A DNA stretch of 64,000 nt from Streptomyces morookaense (GTDB taxonomy: Bacteria; Actinomycetota; Actinomycetes; Streptomycetales; Streptomycetaceae). The position numbers and the translations under genes were made by a program. Below, in pieces: positions 15,954 through 23,799 of this stretch. Each line of letters opens with the position of its first letter. The first letter of the stretch is position 1. Where the stretch lies: NCBI RefSeq assembly GCF_013030945.1, contig NZ_JABBXF010000004.1:62001-126000 (forward strand), written 5' to 3'. The notes under the pieces were generated by a model. It was given only the letters and a program-made list of their open reading frames with translations, made no database searches and was not told where the DNA came from.

Positions 15954-17975
15954 CTACTTCTGCGGGTCCCCCACCCGGCCGGCGTCGCCGGCCAGGGCCG
16001 GGATGATGCCGCCCGCCAGGACGGTGCGGCGGCGGCCGTCGGAGAGGCGGTGACCCACCTCGTACGTCTCGCCCTTCGTGGTGTTGAGCAGCTGCAGCCG
16101 GGCCTCGGCTCCGGGGGCCAGGGCCCCGTGCAGCCCCTCCAGCTTCAGGCGGTCGTCGGCGTCGATGCGGTCGTAGTCGCCGGGATCGGTGAACTCCAGT
16201 GGGAGAACGCCGAAGTTGGTGAGGTTCTGCCAGTGGATGCGCGCGTAGGACTTGGCGACGACGGCCCGAAGTCCCAGGTGGCGCGGGGTGATCGCGGCGT
16301 GCTCCCGCGACGAGCCCTGGCCGTAGTTCTCCCCGCCGACGACGAAGTGCCGACCGCCTGGCCCGAGTTCCGTGGCGCGCCGCGGGTACGCGGGGTCGAT
16401 GCGGGTGAAGGTGAACTCGGCGAGCTTCGGAATGTTGGAGCGGTACGGAAGCGCCTGCGCCCCGGCCGGGGAGATCTCGTCGGTGGAGACGTCGTCGCCG
16501 GTCTTCAGCAGGACGGGCCCTTCGAGCACGTCGGGCAGCGGGTCGAAGTCGGGCAGGCCGGAGATGTTGGGGCCGCGCTCCAGCTCCACCGAGGCCGCCT
16601 GCTCGTGCGGCAGCGGCGGTTCCAGCATCGCGGTGTTCACCGATGCACGCTCCGGCAGGTGCAGCACCGGGCAGGGGACGCCTTCCTCCTCGGCCCACCG
16701 GCGGGGGTCTGTGATCCTGCCGGTGAGGGCGGAGACGGCGGCCGTCTCCGGCGAGCAGAGCCAGACCGCGTCCTGCTCGGTCCCGGAGCGGCCGGGGAAG
16801 TTGCGCGGGAAGGTCCGCAGGCTGTTGCGGCCTGCGGCCGGGGCCTGGCCCATGCCGATGCAGCCGAGACAGCCGGCCTGGTGGATACGGGCTCCCGCGG
16901 TGATGAGCGCGAACGTCGCGCTCATCCGGGTGAGGTCGGCGAGGATCTCGCGGGAGGTCGGGTTGATGTCGAAGCTGACGGCCGGGTGGGTCTGGCGGCC
17001 TTCGACGATGGCCGCGGCGACGGCGAAGTCGCGCAGACCCGGATTGGCGGAGGAGCCGATGACCGCCTGCCCGATGGGCTCGCCCGCCACCTCGCGCACC
17101 GGCACCACGTTGCCGGGCGAGGTGGGGCGGGCGATGAGCGGCTCCAGCGCGGACAGGTCGATCTCGTCCTCGGCGTCGTGGACGGCGTCGGGTTCGGCGG
17201 ACAGTTCCCGGAAGTCCGCCTCGCGGCCCTCGGCGCGCAGGAAGTCGCGCACGGCGGCGTCGGCGGGGAAGACGGAGGCGGTCGCGCCCAGTTCGGCGCC
17301 CATGTTGGCGATGACGTGCCGGTCCATGGCGGTCAGTGCCGCCAGGCCGGGGCCGTGGTACTCGAGGATGCGGTGGACGGCGCCCTTGACGCCGTGCCGC
17401 CGCAGCAGTTCCAGGACCACGTCCTTGGCGCTGACCCAGTCCGGCAGCCGGCCGATCAGCCGGATGCCCCAGATCTCCGGCATGGTCACGTGCAGCGGCC
17501 GCCCGGCCATGGCGAGCGCGACTTCGAGGCCCCCGGTGCCCAGCGCGAGCATGCCGAGCGACCCGGCGGCGCAGGTGTGGGAGTCGGAACCCGCCAGCGT
17601 CTTGCCGGGGACGCCGAACCGCTGCATGTGGGTGGGATGGGAGACGCCGTTGCCCGGCTTGGAGTACCAGATGCCGAAGCGCCGGCAGGCGGAGCGGAGG
17701 AAGGCATGGTCCTCGGCGTTGCGCTCGTCGGCCTGGAGCAGGTTGTGGTCCACGTACTGGACGCTGACCTCGGTACGGACCCGGTCCAGGCCGAGCGCTT
17801 CGAGCTCCTGCATCACCAGGGTGCCGGTCGCGTCCTGGGTGAGCGTCTGGTCGATCCGCAGCCCGATCTCCCGGCCCGGCTCCATCCGGCCGTCGACGAG
17901 ATGACCGGCAATCAACTGCTGCGCCAGCGTGCCGCGGGCCCGTGTCCCCTCGCCCGTGCGTGCACGCGTCACCAT
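15954..17975 (-). CDS. Aconitate hydratase, short (mitochondrial-like) form
   Basis: This 673-residue enzyme carries all aconitase elements. LAGSDSHTCAAGSLGML holds one cluster Cys (~135), and HQAGCLGCIGMG gives the other two (~369 and 372). The swivel domain contains GGENYGQGSSREHAAITPRHL and KSYARIHWQNLTNFGVLPLEF. It would interconvert citrate and isocitrate, or act on a related substrate. It is about 230 residues shorter than the ~900-residue AcnA that is usual as the main enzyme of streptomycetes, so it may be a second isoenzyme. GGAGGTGACC precedes the ATG. It stands alone, divergent from the GH15 gene. Confidence 0.88.
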   Translation of the reverse strand: MVTRARTGEGTRARGTLAQQLIAGHLVDGRMEPGREIGLRIDQTLTQDATGTLVMQELEALGLDRVRTEVSVQYVDHNLLQADERNAEDHAFLRSACRRFGIWYSKPGNGVSHPTHMQRFGVPGKTLAGSDSHTCAAGSLGMLALGTGGLEVALAMAGRPLHVTMPEIWGIRLIGRLPDWVSAKDVVLELLRRHGVKGAVHRILEYHGPGLAALTAMDRHVIANMGAELGATASVFPADAAVRDFLRAEGREADFRELSAEPDAVHDAEDEIDLSALEPLIARPTSPGNVVPVREVAGEPIGQAVIGSSANPGLRDFAVAAAIVEGRQTHPAVSFDINPTSREILADLTRMSATFALITAGARIHQAGCLGCIGMGQAPAAGRNSLRTFPRNFPGRSGTEQDAVWLCSPETAAVSALTGRITDPRRWAEEEGVPCPVLHLPERASVNTAMLEPPLPHEQAASVELERGPNISGLPDFDPLPDVLEGPVLLKTGDDVSTDEISPAGAQALPYRSNIPKLAEFTFTRIDPAYPRRATELGPGGRHFVVGGENYGQGSSREHAAITPRHLGLRAVVAKSYARIHWQNLTNFGVLPLEFTDPGDYDRIDADDRLKLEGLHGALAPGAEARLQLLNTTKGETYEVGHRLSDGRRRTVLAGGIIPALAGDAGRVGDPQK

Positions 17976-18001
17976 CGCGGGTCACCTCCGCGGAAGGGAA
18001 T

Positions 18002-18041
18002 GCGGAACCGCCTCTCCCCTCCATGGTGTGGGGCGTTCCGC
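18002..18041. promoter_or_regulatory. Inverted repeat in the aconitase/GH15 divergent region
   Basis: GCGGAAC at 18002-18008 is matched by GTTCCGC at 18035-18041, with further partial pairing just inside. It lies 27 bases upstream of the aconitase start, within the 216-bp divergent gap. It could be an operator or an mRNA leader hairpin; no regulator is suggested by the sequence. Confidence 0.3.
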
Positions 18042-18191
18042 CCGGTTGCAAAGGGGCCGGGGCGAGGGGCTGTGCGGGTGAGCCATGCCGGGGAAGGCGC
18101 TGGAGGTACGTGTCCGGGAAAACGGCACTGGTAGAGGTGTGTGGCTGTGGGAGCTTCGACGGATCGGAACAGCAACCGAGGAGGGGCGCGG

Positions 18192-19982
18192 ATGAACACC
18201 GCGTCGGCCGTCCCCGGGCTGGGTGCCACGCTCGTGGCGCCGCAGCCGCTGCGGCAGTACGCGCTGCTGGCGGACGGCGAGCGGGGCGTTCTGGTCGGGC
18301 CGCACGGCGACCACGCCTGGATGTGCGCGCCCCGGTGGGACTCCGATGCGGTGTTCTCCACGCTGATCGGCGGCCCCGGTCAGTATGTGGTGGTGCCGCT
18401 CGCCCGCGGGGTGTGGGGCGGCTACTACGAGGCCTGCACGCTGATCTGGCGCAGCCGCTGGGTCACCGACGACGGCGTCGTCACCAGCCGGGAGGCCCTG
18501 GCCTTCCCGGGGGACCGGCACCGCGCGGTCGTCCTCCGGCGCATCGTCGCGGAGCACGGCACGGCCCGGATGTCCGTCGCCCTGCAGCTCGGTACCGATG
18601 ACGGCCGGCAGCACCTGAGGGGGCTGGCCCAGGAGGGCGAGGGGGTCTGGTGCGCTCGCGTCGGCGACCTGTGGCTCCGCTGGTCGGGCTGTACGGGCCA
18701 GCTTCGCGGGACGGAGGACGGGGGGCGCCGGCTGACGACGGAGCTGACCGTCGAGCCCGATTCCTGTCACGACCTGGTCCTGGAGATCGGCGACCGGCCG
18801 CTGCCGGCCCGGCCGCCCGACCCGGAGGAGACGTGGCGGGCCACCGAGGCCGCCTGGCACAGCGCGGTCCCGGAGCTGAGGCACACCGTCGCACCGGCGG
18901 ACGCCCGGCACGCCTACACGGTGCTGCGGGGTCTGACGGCGTCGTCCGGTGGCATGGTCGCGTCGGTCACGACCAGCCTCCCCGAACGTGCCGAGGAAGG
19001 GCGCAACTACGACTACCGGTACGTCTGGATCCGCGACCAGTGCTATGCCGGGCAGGCCGTGGCGGCCGTGGGTGCCACGGCGCTGCTGGACGACGCCGTG
19101 CGCTTCGTGACGGCACGTCTGCACCAGGACGGTCCCCGGCTGGCGCCGGCCTACACGGCCGGCGGCCGGACCGTCCCGCGCGAGCGCCGACTGGACCTGC
19201 CCGGATATCCCGGCGGCTTCGACATCGTGGGCAACGACGTCAGCACGCAGTTCCAGCTGGACGTGTTCGGCGAGGCCCTGCTGCTCCTCGGTGCGGCCGC
19301 CCGGCAGGACCGGCTGGACGCCGACGGCCGGCGCGCGGTGGCCATCGCCGCCGATGCCATCGCGCAGCGCTGGACCGAGCCGGACGCGGGCATCTGGGAA
19401 CTGCGGCCGCAGCTGTGGGCCCACAGCCGGCTCGTCTGCGCCGCGGGCCTGCGTGCGGCCGCGGCCCAACGCATCCTGGACGGGCGCTCCGACGACTGGC
19501 TACGGCTCGCCGACCGGCTGGTCACTTACACCGCCGACCGGTGCCTGCACCCGTCCGGACGCTGGCAGCGCTCGCCCGGGGACACCGGGCTGGACGGTTC
19601 GCTGCTGCTGGCCGCGATCCGCGGAGCCGTCCCGGGCGACGATCCGCGGACGGTGGCCACCCTGGGGACGTACATCCGGGAACTCACCGACGACTACTTC
19701 GCCTACCGTTTCCGCCACGACGAACGTCCGCTGCAGGAGGCCGAGGGAGCCTTCCTGCTGTGCGGTTTCGTCACGGCTCTGGCCGAGCACCAACAGGGCC
19801 GGGAGGTCGAGGCGTTCCGGTGGTTCGAGCGGAACCGCGCCGCGTGCAGCCCGGCCGGCCTGTACTCCGAGGAGTACGACATCGCCCAGCGCCAGATGCG
19901 CGGCAACCTTCCGCAGGCGTTCGTCCACGCGCTGATGCTGGAGTGCGCCGCCCGTCTCGCCGGCCCGTGGGACGGCGCCTGA
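18192..19982 (+). CDS. Glycoside hydrolase family 15 protein (glucoamylase/trehalase type)
   Basis: This 596-residue protein has the GH15 layout. An N-terminal beta domain covers ~1-240 with DHAWMCAPRWDSDAVFSTLIGG. The (alpha/alpha)6 barrel follows, with NYDYRYVWIRDQCYAGQA as the substrate-binding loop. The acidic residues in TEPDAGIWELRPQLW and SEEYDIAQRQMRGNLPQAF sit at the general acid and base positions. It has no signal peptide, so it acts in the cytoplasm on alpha-glucans or trehalose. GAGGAGGGG precedes the chosen ATG; an in-frame GTG 51 bases upstream is weaker. Small stress-type genes follow on the other strand. Confidence 0.88.
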   Translation: MNTASAVPGLGATLVAPQPLRQYALLADGERGVLVGPHGDHAWMCAPRWDSDAVFSTLIGGPGQYVVVPLARGVWGGYYEACTLIWRSRWVTDDGVVTSREALAFPGDRHRAVVLRRIVAEHGTARMSVALQLGTDDGRQHLRGLAQEGEGVWCARVGDLWLRWSGCTGQLRGTEDGGRRLTTELTVEPDSCHDLVLEIGDRPLPARPPDPEETWRATEAAWHSAVPELRHTVAPADARHAYTVLRGLTASSGGMVASVTTSLPERAEEGRNYDYRYVWIRDQCYAGQAVAAVGATALLDDAVRFVTARLHQDGPRLAPAYTAGGRTVPRERRLDLPGYPGGFDIVGNDVSTQFQLDVFGEALLLLGAAARQDRLDADGRRAVAIAADAIAQRWTEPDAGIWELRPQLWAHSRLVCAAGLRAAAAQRILDGRSDDWLRLADRLVTYTADRCLHPSGRWQRSPGDTGLDGSLLLAAIRGAVPGDDPRTVATLGTYIRELTDDYFAYRFRHDERPLQEAEGAFLLCGFVTALAEHQQGREVEAFRWFERNRAACSPAGLYSEEYDIAQRQMRGNLPQAFVHALMLECAARLAGPWDGA

Positions 19983-19997
19983 GCTTCGCCCGGCCTC

Positions 19998-20153
19998 CTA
20001 CCAGTAGTGCCGCCGGCCGCCGACGGCGTGGCCGGCCGCCCCGAGCACCCAGAGGATGAGGCCTATGACGACCAGGATGATGCCGATCGTCCACAATATG
20101 TTGAGTCCCAGCAGGAATCCGACGATGAGCAGGATGAGCCCGAGGATGATCAT
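19998..20153 (-). CDS. Small hydrophobic membrane protein (DUF6131-like)
   Basis: This 51-residue protein consists of two tightly packed hydrophobic helices, MIILGLILLIVGFLLGLNIL and a segment around TIGIILVVIGLILWVLG, and a GGRRHYW tail. Short proteins of this shape (DUF6131) are widespread in actinobacteria. The ATG is preceded by GGAG. It opens a run of four very small minus-strand genes. A membrane-stress role is only a guess. Confidence 0.8.
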   Translation of the reverse strand: MIILGLILLIVGFLLGLNILWTIGIILVVIGLILWVLGAAGHAVGGRRHYW

Positions 20154-20204
20154 GACGATCTCCTAGTTGTGTGGCGGCTTCGTGCACGCGCCACGGGATG
20201 ACTG

Positions 20205-20366
20205 CTACTTGCGGAGCTTCTTGACCTTGGCGGCCGCTTCCTGTGCTTTGCCCTCCAGCTTCTGGACATGCCCCCGGGCCTCCCGCTTCGGGTCGCCCGT
20301 GACGCGCCCGGCGGTTTCCTGCACGGTGCCCCTGAGCTGCTTGGCCTTGGCCTTCGCCTTGCCCAT
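20205..20366 (-). CDS. CsbD-like general stress protein
   Basis: This 53-residue, highly charged protein begins MGKAKAKAKQLRGTVQETAG and continues with GDPKREARGHVQKLEGKAQEAAAKVKK, matching the CsbD family. CsbD proteins are part of general stress regulons; their molecular action is unknown. A GGAG site precedes the ATG. A paralogue lies at 37793-37987, beside the catalase gene. Confidence 0.85.
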   Translation of the reverse strand: MGKAKAKAKQLRGTVQETAGRVTGDPKREARGHVQKLEGKAQEAAAKVKKLRK

Positions 20367-20483
20367 GATCGTCATCTCCTCGAGGACGGAATGGGTTCCC
20401 TCTCCAGCTGACGCCCATCCGTCTGCGCATGCAAGCCGGGCGCCGGTGAGCGCGCCGGTGGCCAGCCCGGCGCGGCGGGCCGG

Positions 20484-20630
20484 TCACGGGCGGTGCCCCG
20501 GCCCGGCCGGGAAGCCCGTCATCCGCCAGATGCGGATCTCCCGGACGATGCCGGGGATTTCCTTCAGCAGCAGGCCCAGGGTGACCGCCCCGGCCACCAC
20601 GGCCTGGGCGATCAACAGGCGTCTGGCCAT
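20484..20630 (-). CDS. Small single-helix protein (DUF6893-like), function unknown
   Basis: This 48-residue protein starts with a hydrophobic segment (LLIAQAVVAGAVTLGLLL) and continues with KEIPGIVREIRIWRMTGF. It resembles short actinobacterial proteins annotated as DUF6893. GAGGAGG lies 7-8 bases before the ATG, supporting translation. It probably sits in the membrane with its C-terminus inside. Confidence 0.65.
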   Translation of the reverse strand: MARRLLIAQAVVAGAVTLGLLLKEIPGIVREIRIWRMTGFPAGPGHRP

Positions 20631-20662
20631 GGGTCGTCCTCCTCTGTTCGGCAGGTCCTCGC

Positions 20663-20869
20663 TCAGCCGGGCGGCAGGTTGGGCATGGTCTCCGCGACGG
20701 CGTCGTGCTTCTTCGGGTGGATGCCCGTGGCACGCCGGGCGTCGGAGGTGCCGTCCTCGTGGTGCCCGGCCTGGCGCCTGTGCGGGCCCTTGTTGCCCTC
20801 GCGCATGCCCCGGACGTGCGTGGGGGTGTCGGGTTTGACGTCGGCCTTGCCGACCCGGATGCGGCCCAT
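20663..20869 (-). CDS. Small basic hydrophilic protein, function unknown
   Basis: This 68-residue protein begins MGRIRVGKADVKPDTPTHV and is rich in Arg, Lys, His and Gly (RGMREGNKGPHRRQAGHHED). It has no hydrophobic segment and is probably disordered. A GGGAG site lies 7 bases before the ATG. It is only 11 bp from the last hydrogenase-locus gene on the same strand, so it may be the end of that transcript. I do not recognise a named family. Confidence 0.6.
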   Translation of the reverse strand: MGRIRVGKADVKPDTPTHVRGMREGNKGPHRRQAGHHEDGTSDARRATGIHPKKHDAVAETMPNLPPG

Positions 20870-20880
20870 GGTTTATCTCC

Positions 20881-21465
20881 CTACTCCGCGAGGTCCGTGA
20901 AGAAGCGTTCGACGGCCGGCCAGATCCGGTCGCCGCCGGACAGGCCGCGCCACTCCCGGCGGACGAGCGCGACGAGCCGGAAGCAGTCGTCGACGGGGGT
21001 GATCCAGTGGTCCTGCCGCCCGCGGGCGGTGTTGACCAGCAGGGCCTCCACCTCCGGGACGAGCGTCCGCAGCCGGGGACACCGGGCCACGGCCGCGGAC
21101 CAGTTCTCCGGGGCGACCTCCCACTGCGTCGCCCCGGCCGGGCTCGGGTAGTGCGCCGTCACCCCGCCGTCCGCGCGGGCGACGAAGAAGGCGAGCCCGA
21201 CCGGCACCCCGAGCCCGTCGGCCGGCAGCGGGGCGAGCCGGACCCGGCGCTGCGGGATCAGCAGGTAGTGGCCCTGCCCGGCCGCGTCCCGGGCGAAGAG
21301 GAGCGCGCACGCCCGGCAGGCGCACAAGGCCTCGGCCCGTTCGGTGTCGTACAGGTGCCGGTGGCCGACCTCGGCCGGTGCGGCGCACAGGTCGCAGCGG
21401 TCCGCCTCCCCGGCCGGGCCGGCGGGTGGGCGGCCGATGACGCGGGCCAGGGCGCCGCCGGTCAC
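20881..21465 (-). CDS. DUF5947 family hydrogenase-locus protein
   Basis: This 194-residue protein has two Cys pairs near the N-terminus, CDLC at ~24-27 and CACRAC at ~48-53, with a His-rich link (GHRHLY) between them. They could form a zinc or Fe-S site. A conserved WISAAV/WITPVDDCFRLVALVRREWRGLSGG-like C-terminal half follows. The GTG start overlaps the stop of the NifU-like gene. Proteins of this family (DUF5947) accompany group 1h hydrogenases. A role in electron transfer or Fe-S handling for the hydrogenase is inferred. Confidence 0.75.
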   Translation of the reverse strand: MTGGALARVIGRPPAGPAGEADRCDLCAAPAEVGHRHLYDTERAEALCACRACALLFARDAAGQGHYLLIPQRRVRLAPLPADGLGVPVGLAFFVARADGGVTAHYPSPAGATQWEVAPENWSAAVARCPRLRTLVPEVEALLVNTARGRQDHWITPVDDCFRLVALVRREWRGLSGGDRIWPAVERFFTDLAE

Positions 21466-22010
21466 GTCGGACTTCCCGAGGGCACGGGCCGGGTGCGCAC
21501 GGTGTCGAGCGGGACGAAGGCGCTCCGCCGGGTCCCGTCCGGCGCCTGTCGCACGTCCGACAGCTCGGGGGCGAGGGCGAGGACGGCCTCCCGGACGGCG
21601 GCCGCCACGCCCGCCGCGGTCGAGCGGCAGCCTCCGGCTTCGAGCTGCACGGTGGCGATGTCCCCGTCCACACCGACCAGTTGGACATCGCCGCCCCGCT
21701 CCCGTACGGCCGGCCGGAGACTCTCGACCGCCCGGGCCGCCCGCTGCTCGACGGGCTCCGGGTGGAGACCGTGCAACGCCAGGAGATGCCCGAGGAGTTC
21801 GTCGTCGGCGCAGCGCGCGGCGAGGGCGGGGCCGGCCGCGTCCAGCATCCGGGCGAGGGCCTCGCCGTAGACCTCGGTGAGGACCCGTACCGCTTCCAGG
21901 GCCGCCTGTGCCGTGGGTCCGGGGAGGGACTCGAGCCGGCCCAGGAGGTCGTCGGCGCGGGCCAGCAACTCGGCGGTCTCCCCGTCGCCGGGGGGCAGCG
22001 GCTCAGCCAT
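21462..22010 (-). CDS. NifU-like protein of the hydrogenase operon with a reduced cysteine motif
   Basis: This 182-residue protein has a helical N-terminal part and a C-terminal NifU-like domain around LRPAVRERGGDVQLVGVDGD and VQLEAGGCRSTAAGVAAAVR. Classic NifU-C domains carry a CxxC in the GSCGGCPSS loop. Here the loop reads AGGCRSTAAG with a single Cys, so cluster binding would need a dimer or another partner. The gene overlaps the large-subunit stop by 8 bases, so coupling to hydrogenase synthesis is clear. It probably helps with Fe-S supply to, or electron flow from, the small subunit. Confidence 0.78.
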   Translation of the reverse strand: MAEPLPPGDGETAELLARADDLLGRLESLPGPTAQAALEAVRVLTEVYGEALARMLDAAGPALAARCADDELLGHLLALHGLHPEPVEQRAARAVESLRPAVRERGGDVQLVGVDGDIATVQLEAGGCRSTAAGVAAAVREAVLALAPELSDVRQAPDGTRRSAFVPLDTVRTRPVPSGSPT

Positions 22011-23799
22011 GGCCGGCCCCGAAGGTGGGGGAGTGCACCGTGCGCAGCTCCTTGCCGCCGCCGAGGTACATGTGCACGCCGCACGGCAGGCAGGGGTCGA
22101 AGCTGCGCACGGTGCGCATGATGTCGACGCCCTTGAAGTCGTCCGGCCCGTTCTCCTCGAAGATCGGCTGGCCCTGGACGGCGTCCTCGTACGGGCCGGG
22201 GGTGCCGTGGATGTCGCGTGGGCTGGCGTTCCACGGAGTGGGCGGATACGGATGGTAGTTGGCGATCTTCTTGTCCTTGATGACCAGGTGGTGGGAGAGG
22301 ACGCCGCGCACCGCTTCGTGGAAGCCGCAGCCGATGGCCTCGTCCGGCACCTCGAAGTCGGTGAACGTCCGGGTGTCGCCGGAGCGCACCAGGCCCATGG
22401 CCTGGTCGAGGAAGGTGAAGGCCATGGCGGCGGCGTAGGCGACGAAGTAGGGCCGGGCGCGGTCGCGTTCGATGGTGTTGCTCCACTGCGGGATCGTCCA
22501 CTCCAGCGTGGTCTCCGGCAGTTTCTCGCTCTTGGGCAGCGAGATGCGCACGCTGTGCCCGGTGGCCTTGATGTAGGGCGTGTCCACCAGGCCGTTGAGG
22601 GCCGTGGACCACAGCCGTGCCAGCGGGCCGCCGCCGGTGTCCAGCGCCAGGTGCCGGTCCGTGTCCCGGTCGTACCAGCGGGGGCTCATCACCCAGCTGT
22701 AGTTCCCGTCGAAGTCGCGCTTCTGCGGCTGCGGCAGGGTCGTCTGGTTCCACGGGTGGCGGATGTCGACGGGATTGCCGAGCGGGTCCCGGGTGACGAA
22801 GGGCTCCTCGGCCGTCCAGTCCTCGTAGAAGGAGCTGCCCAGCAGGATGCGCAGGCCGAGGTTGATGTCGACGAGGTTGTTGGTGACGAGCCTGCCGTCG
22901 ACGATGACGCCGGGGGTGACGTACATGGCCTTGCCCCAGTCGTTCATCGTGGCGTAGCGGTAGTCGCAGACGTCGGGGTTCTGCCAGGCGCCCCAGCAGC
23001 CGAGCAGAATCCGGCGGCGGCCGACCTCCTCGTAGCCGGGCAGGGCCTCGTAGAAGAAGTCGAAGACGTCGTCGTTCATCGCCACCGCCTGCTTGATGAA
23101 GTCGAGGACGCGCAGCAGCCGGGAGAGGTAGTCGGTGAACGTGGTGGGTGTGGGCTGGGTGCCCACGCCGCCGGGGTAGAGGGTGGAGGGGTGGACGTGC
23201 CGGCCCTCCATCAGGCAGAACATCTCGCGGGTGATCCGGCTGACCTTCAGCGCCTGCTTGTAGACCTCGCCCTCGAAGGGGTTGAAGGCCCGCATGATGT
23301 CGGCGATGGTGCGGTAGCCGTGGATGTGCCCGTTCGGCGCCTCGGTCCGTTCCGCGCGGGCCAGGACACCGGGGTTGGTGGCCTTGACCATCGCCTCGCA
23401 GAAGTCGACGAACACCAGGTTGTCCTGGAAGATCGTGTGGTCGAACATGTACTCCGCGGCCTCGCCGAGGTTGACGATGCTCTCGGCCAGCGGGGGCGGC
23501 TTGATGCCGTAGGCCATCTGCTGGGCGTAGTCGGAGCAGGTGGTGTGGTTGTCGCCGCAGATGCCGCAGATGCGCGAGGTGATGAAGCCGGCGTCCCGCG
23601 GGTCCTTGCCCTTGAGGAAGACGGAGTAGCCGCGGAAGAGCGACGAGGTGCTGTGGCACTCGGTCACCTCGCGGTTGGCGAAATCGATCTTCGTGTAGAT
23701 GCCGAGATTGCCGATGATCCGCGTGATCGGATCCCAGGACATCTCCACGATCTGCGCGGGCTTGCGCGCCCCCGTGGACCGGTCCGCGGTTGCCGTCAT
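22003..23799 (-). CDS. hhyL: [NiFe]-hydrogenase large subunit, group 1h type
   Basis: This 598-residue protein carries the NiFe(CN)2CO active site. The N-terminal ligand motif is RICGICGDNH (near residue 74) and the C-terminal one is DPCLPCGVH. The last ~22 residues after that His are the peptide normally removed by a maturation protease, which is encoded at 34932-35468. The enzyme oxidises H2, and the sequence type is that of high-affinity actinobacterial enzymes scavenging atmospheric H2. The ATG overlaps the small-subunit stop (ATGA). It has no export signal, so it acts at the cytoplasmic side. In-frame open sequence upstream is antisense-free read-through, not part of the protein. Confidence 0.95.
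   Translation of the reverse strand: MTATADRSTGARKPAQIVEMSWDPITRIIGNLGIYTKIDFANREVTECHSTSSLFRGYSVFLKGKDPRDAGFITSRICGICGDNHTTCSDYAQQMAYGIKPPPLAESIVNLGEAAEYMFDHTIFQDNLVFVDFCEAMVKATNPGVLARAERTEAPNGHIHGYRTIADIMRAFNPFEGEVYKQALKVSRITREMFCLMEGRHVHPSTLYPGGVGTQPTPTTFTDYLSRLLRVLDFIKQAVAMNDDVFDFFYEALPGYEEVGRRRILLGCWGAWQNPDVCDYRYATMNDWGKAMYVTPGVIVDGRLVTNNLVDINLGLRILLGSSFYEDWTAEEPFVTRDPLGNPVDIRHPWNQTTLPQPQKRDFDGNYSWVMSPRWYDRDTDRHLALDTGGGPLARLWSTALNGLVDTPYIKATGHSVRISLPKSEKLPETTLEWTIPQWSNTIERDRARPYFVAYAAAMAFTFLDQAMGLVRSGDTRTFTDFEVPDEAIGCGFHEAVRGVLSHHLVIKDKKIANYHPYPPTPWNASPRDIHGTPGPYEDAVQGQPIFEENGPDDFKGVDIMRTVRSFDPCLPCGVHMYLGGGKELRTVHSPTFGAGHG

Noticed and set aside
14935..18051. A minus-strand open frame of about 1038 codons covering aconitase and DedA in another frame
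   Set aside because: It has shadow-type composition and crosses two genes with clear family motifs.
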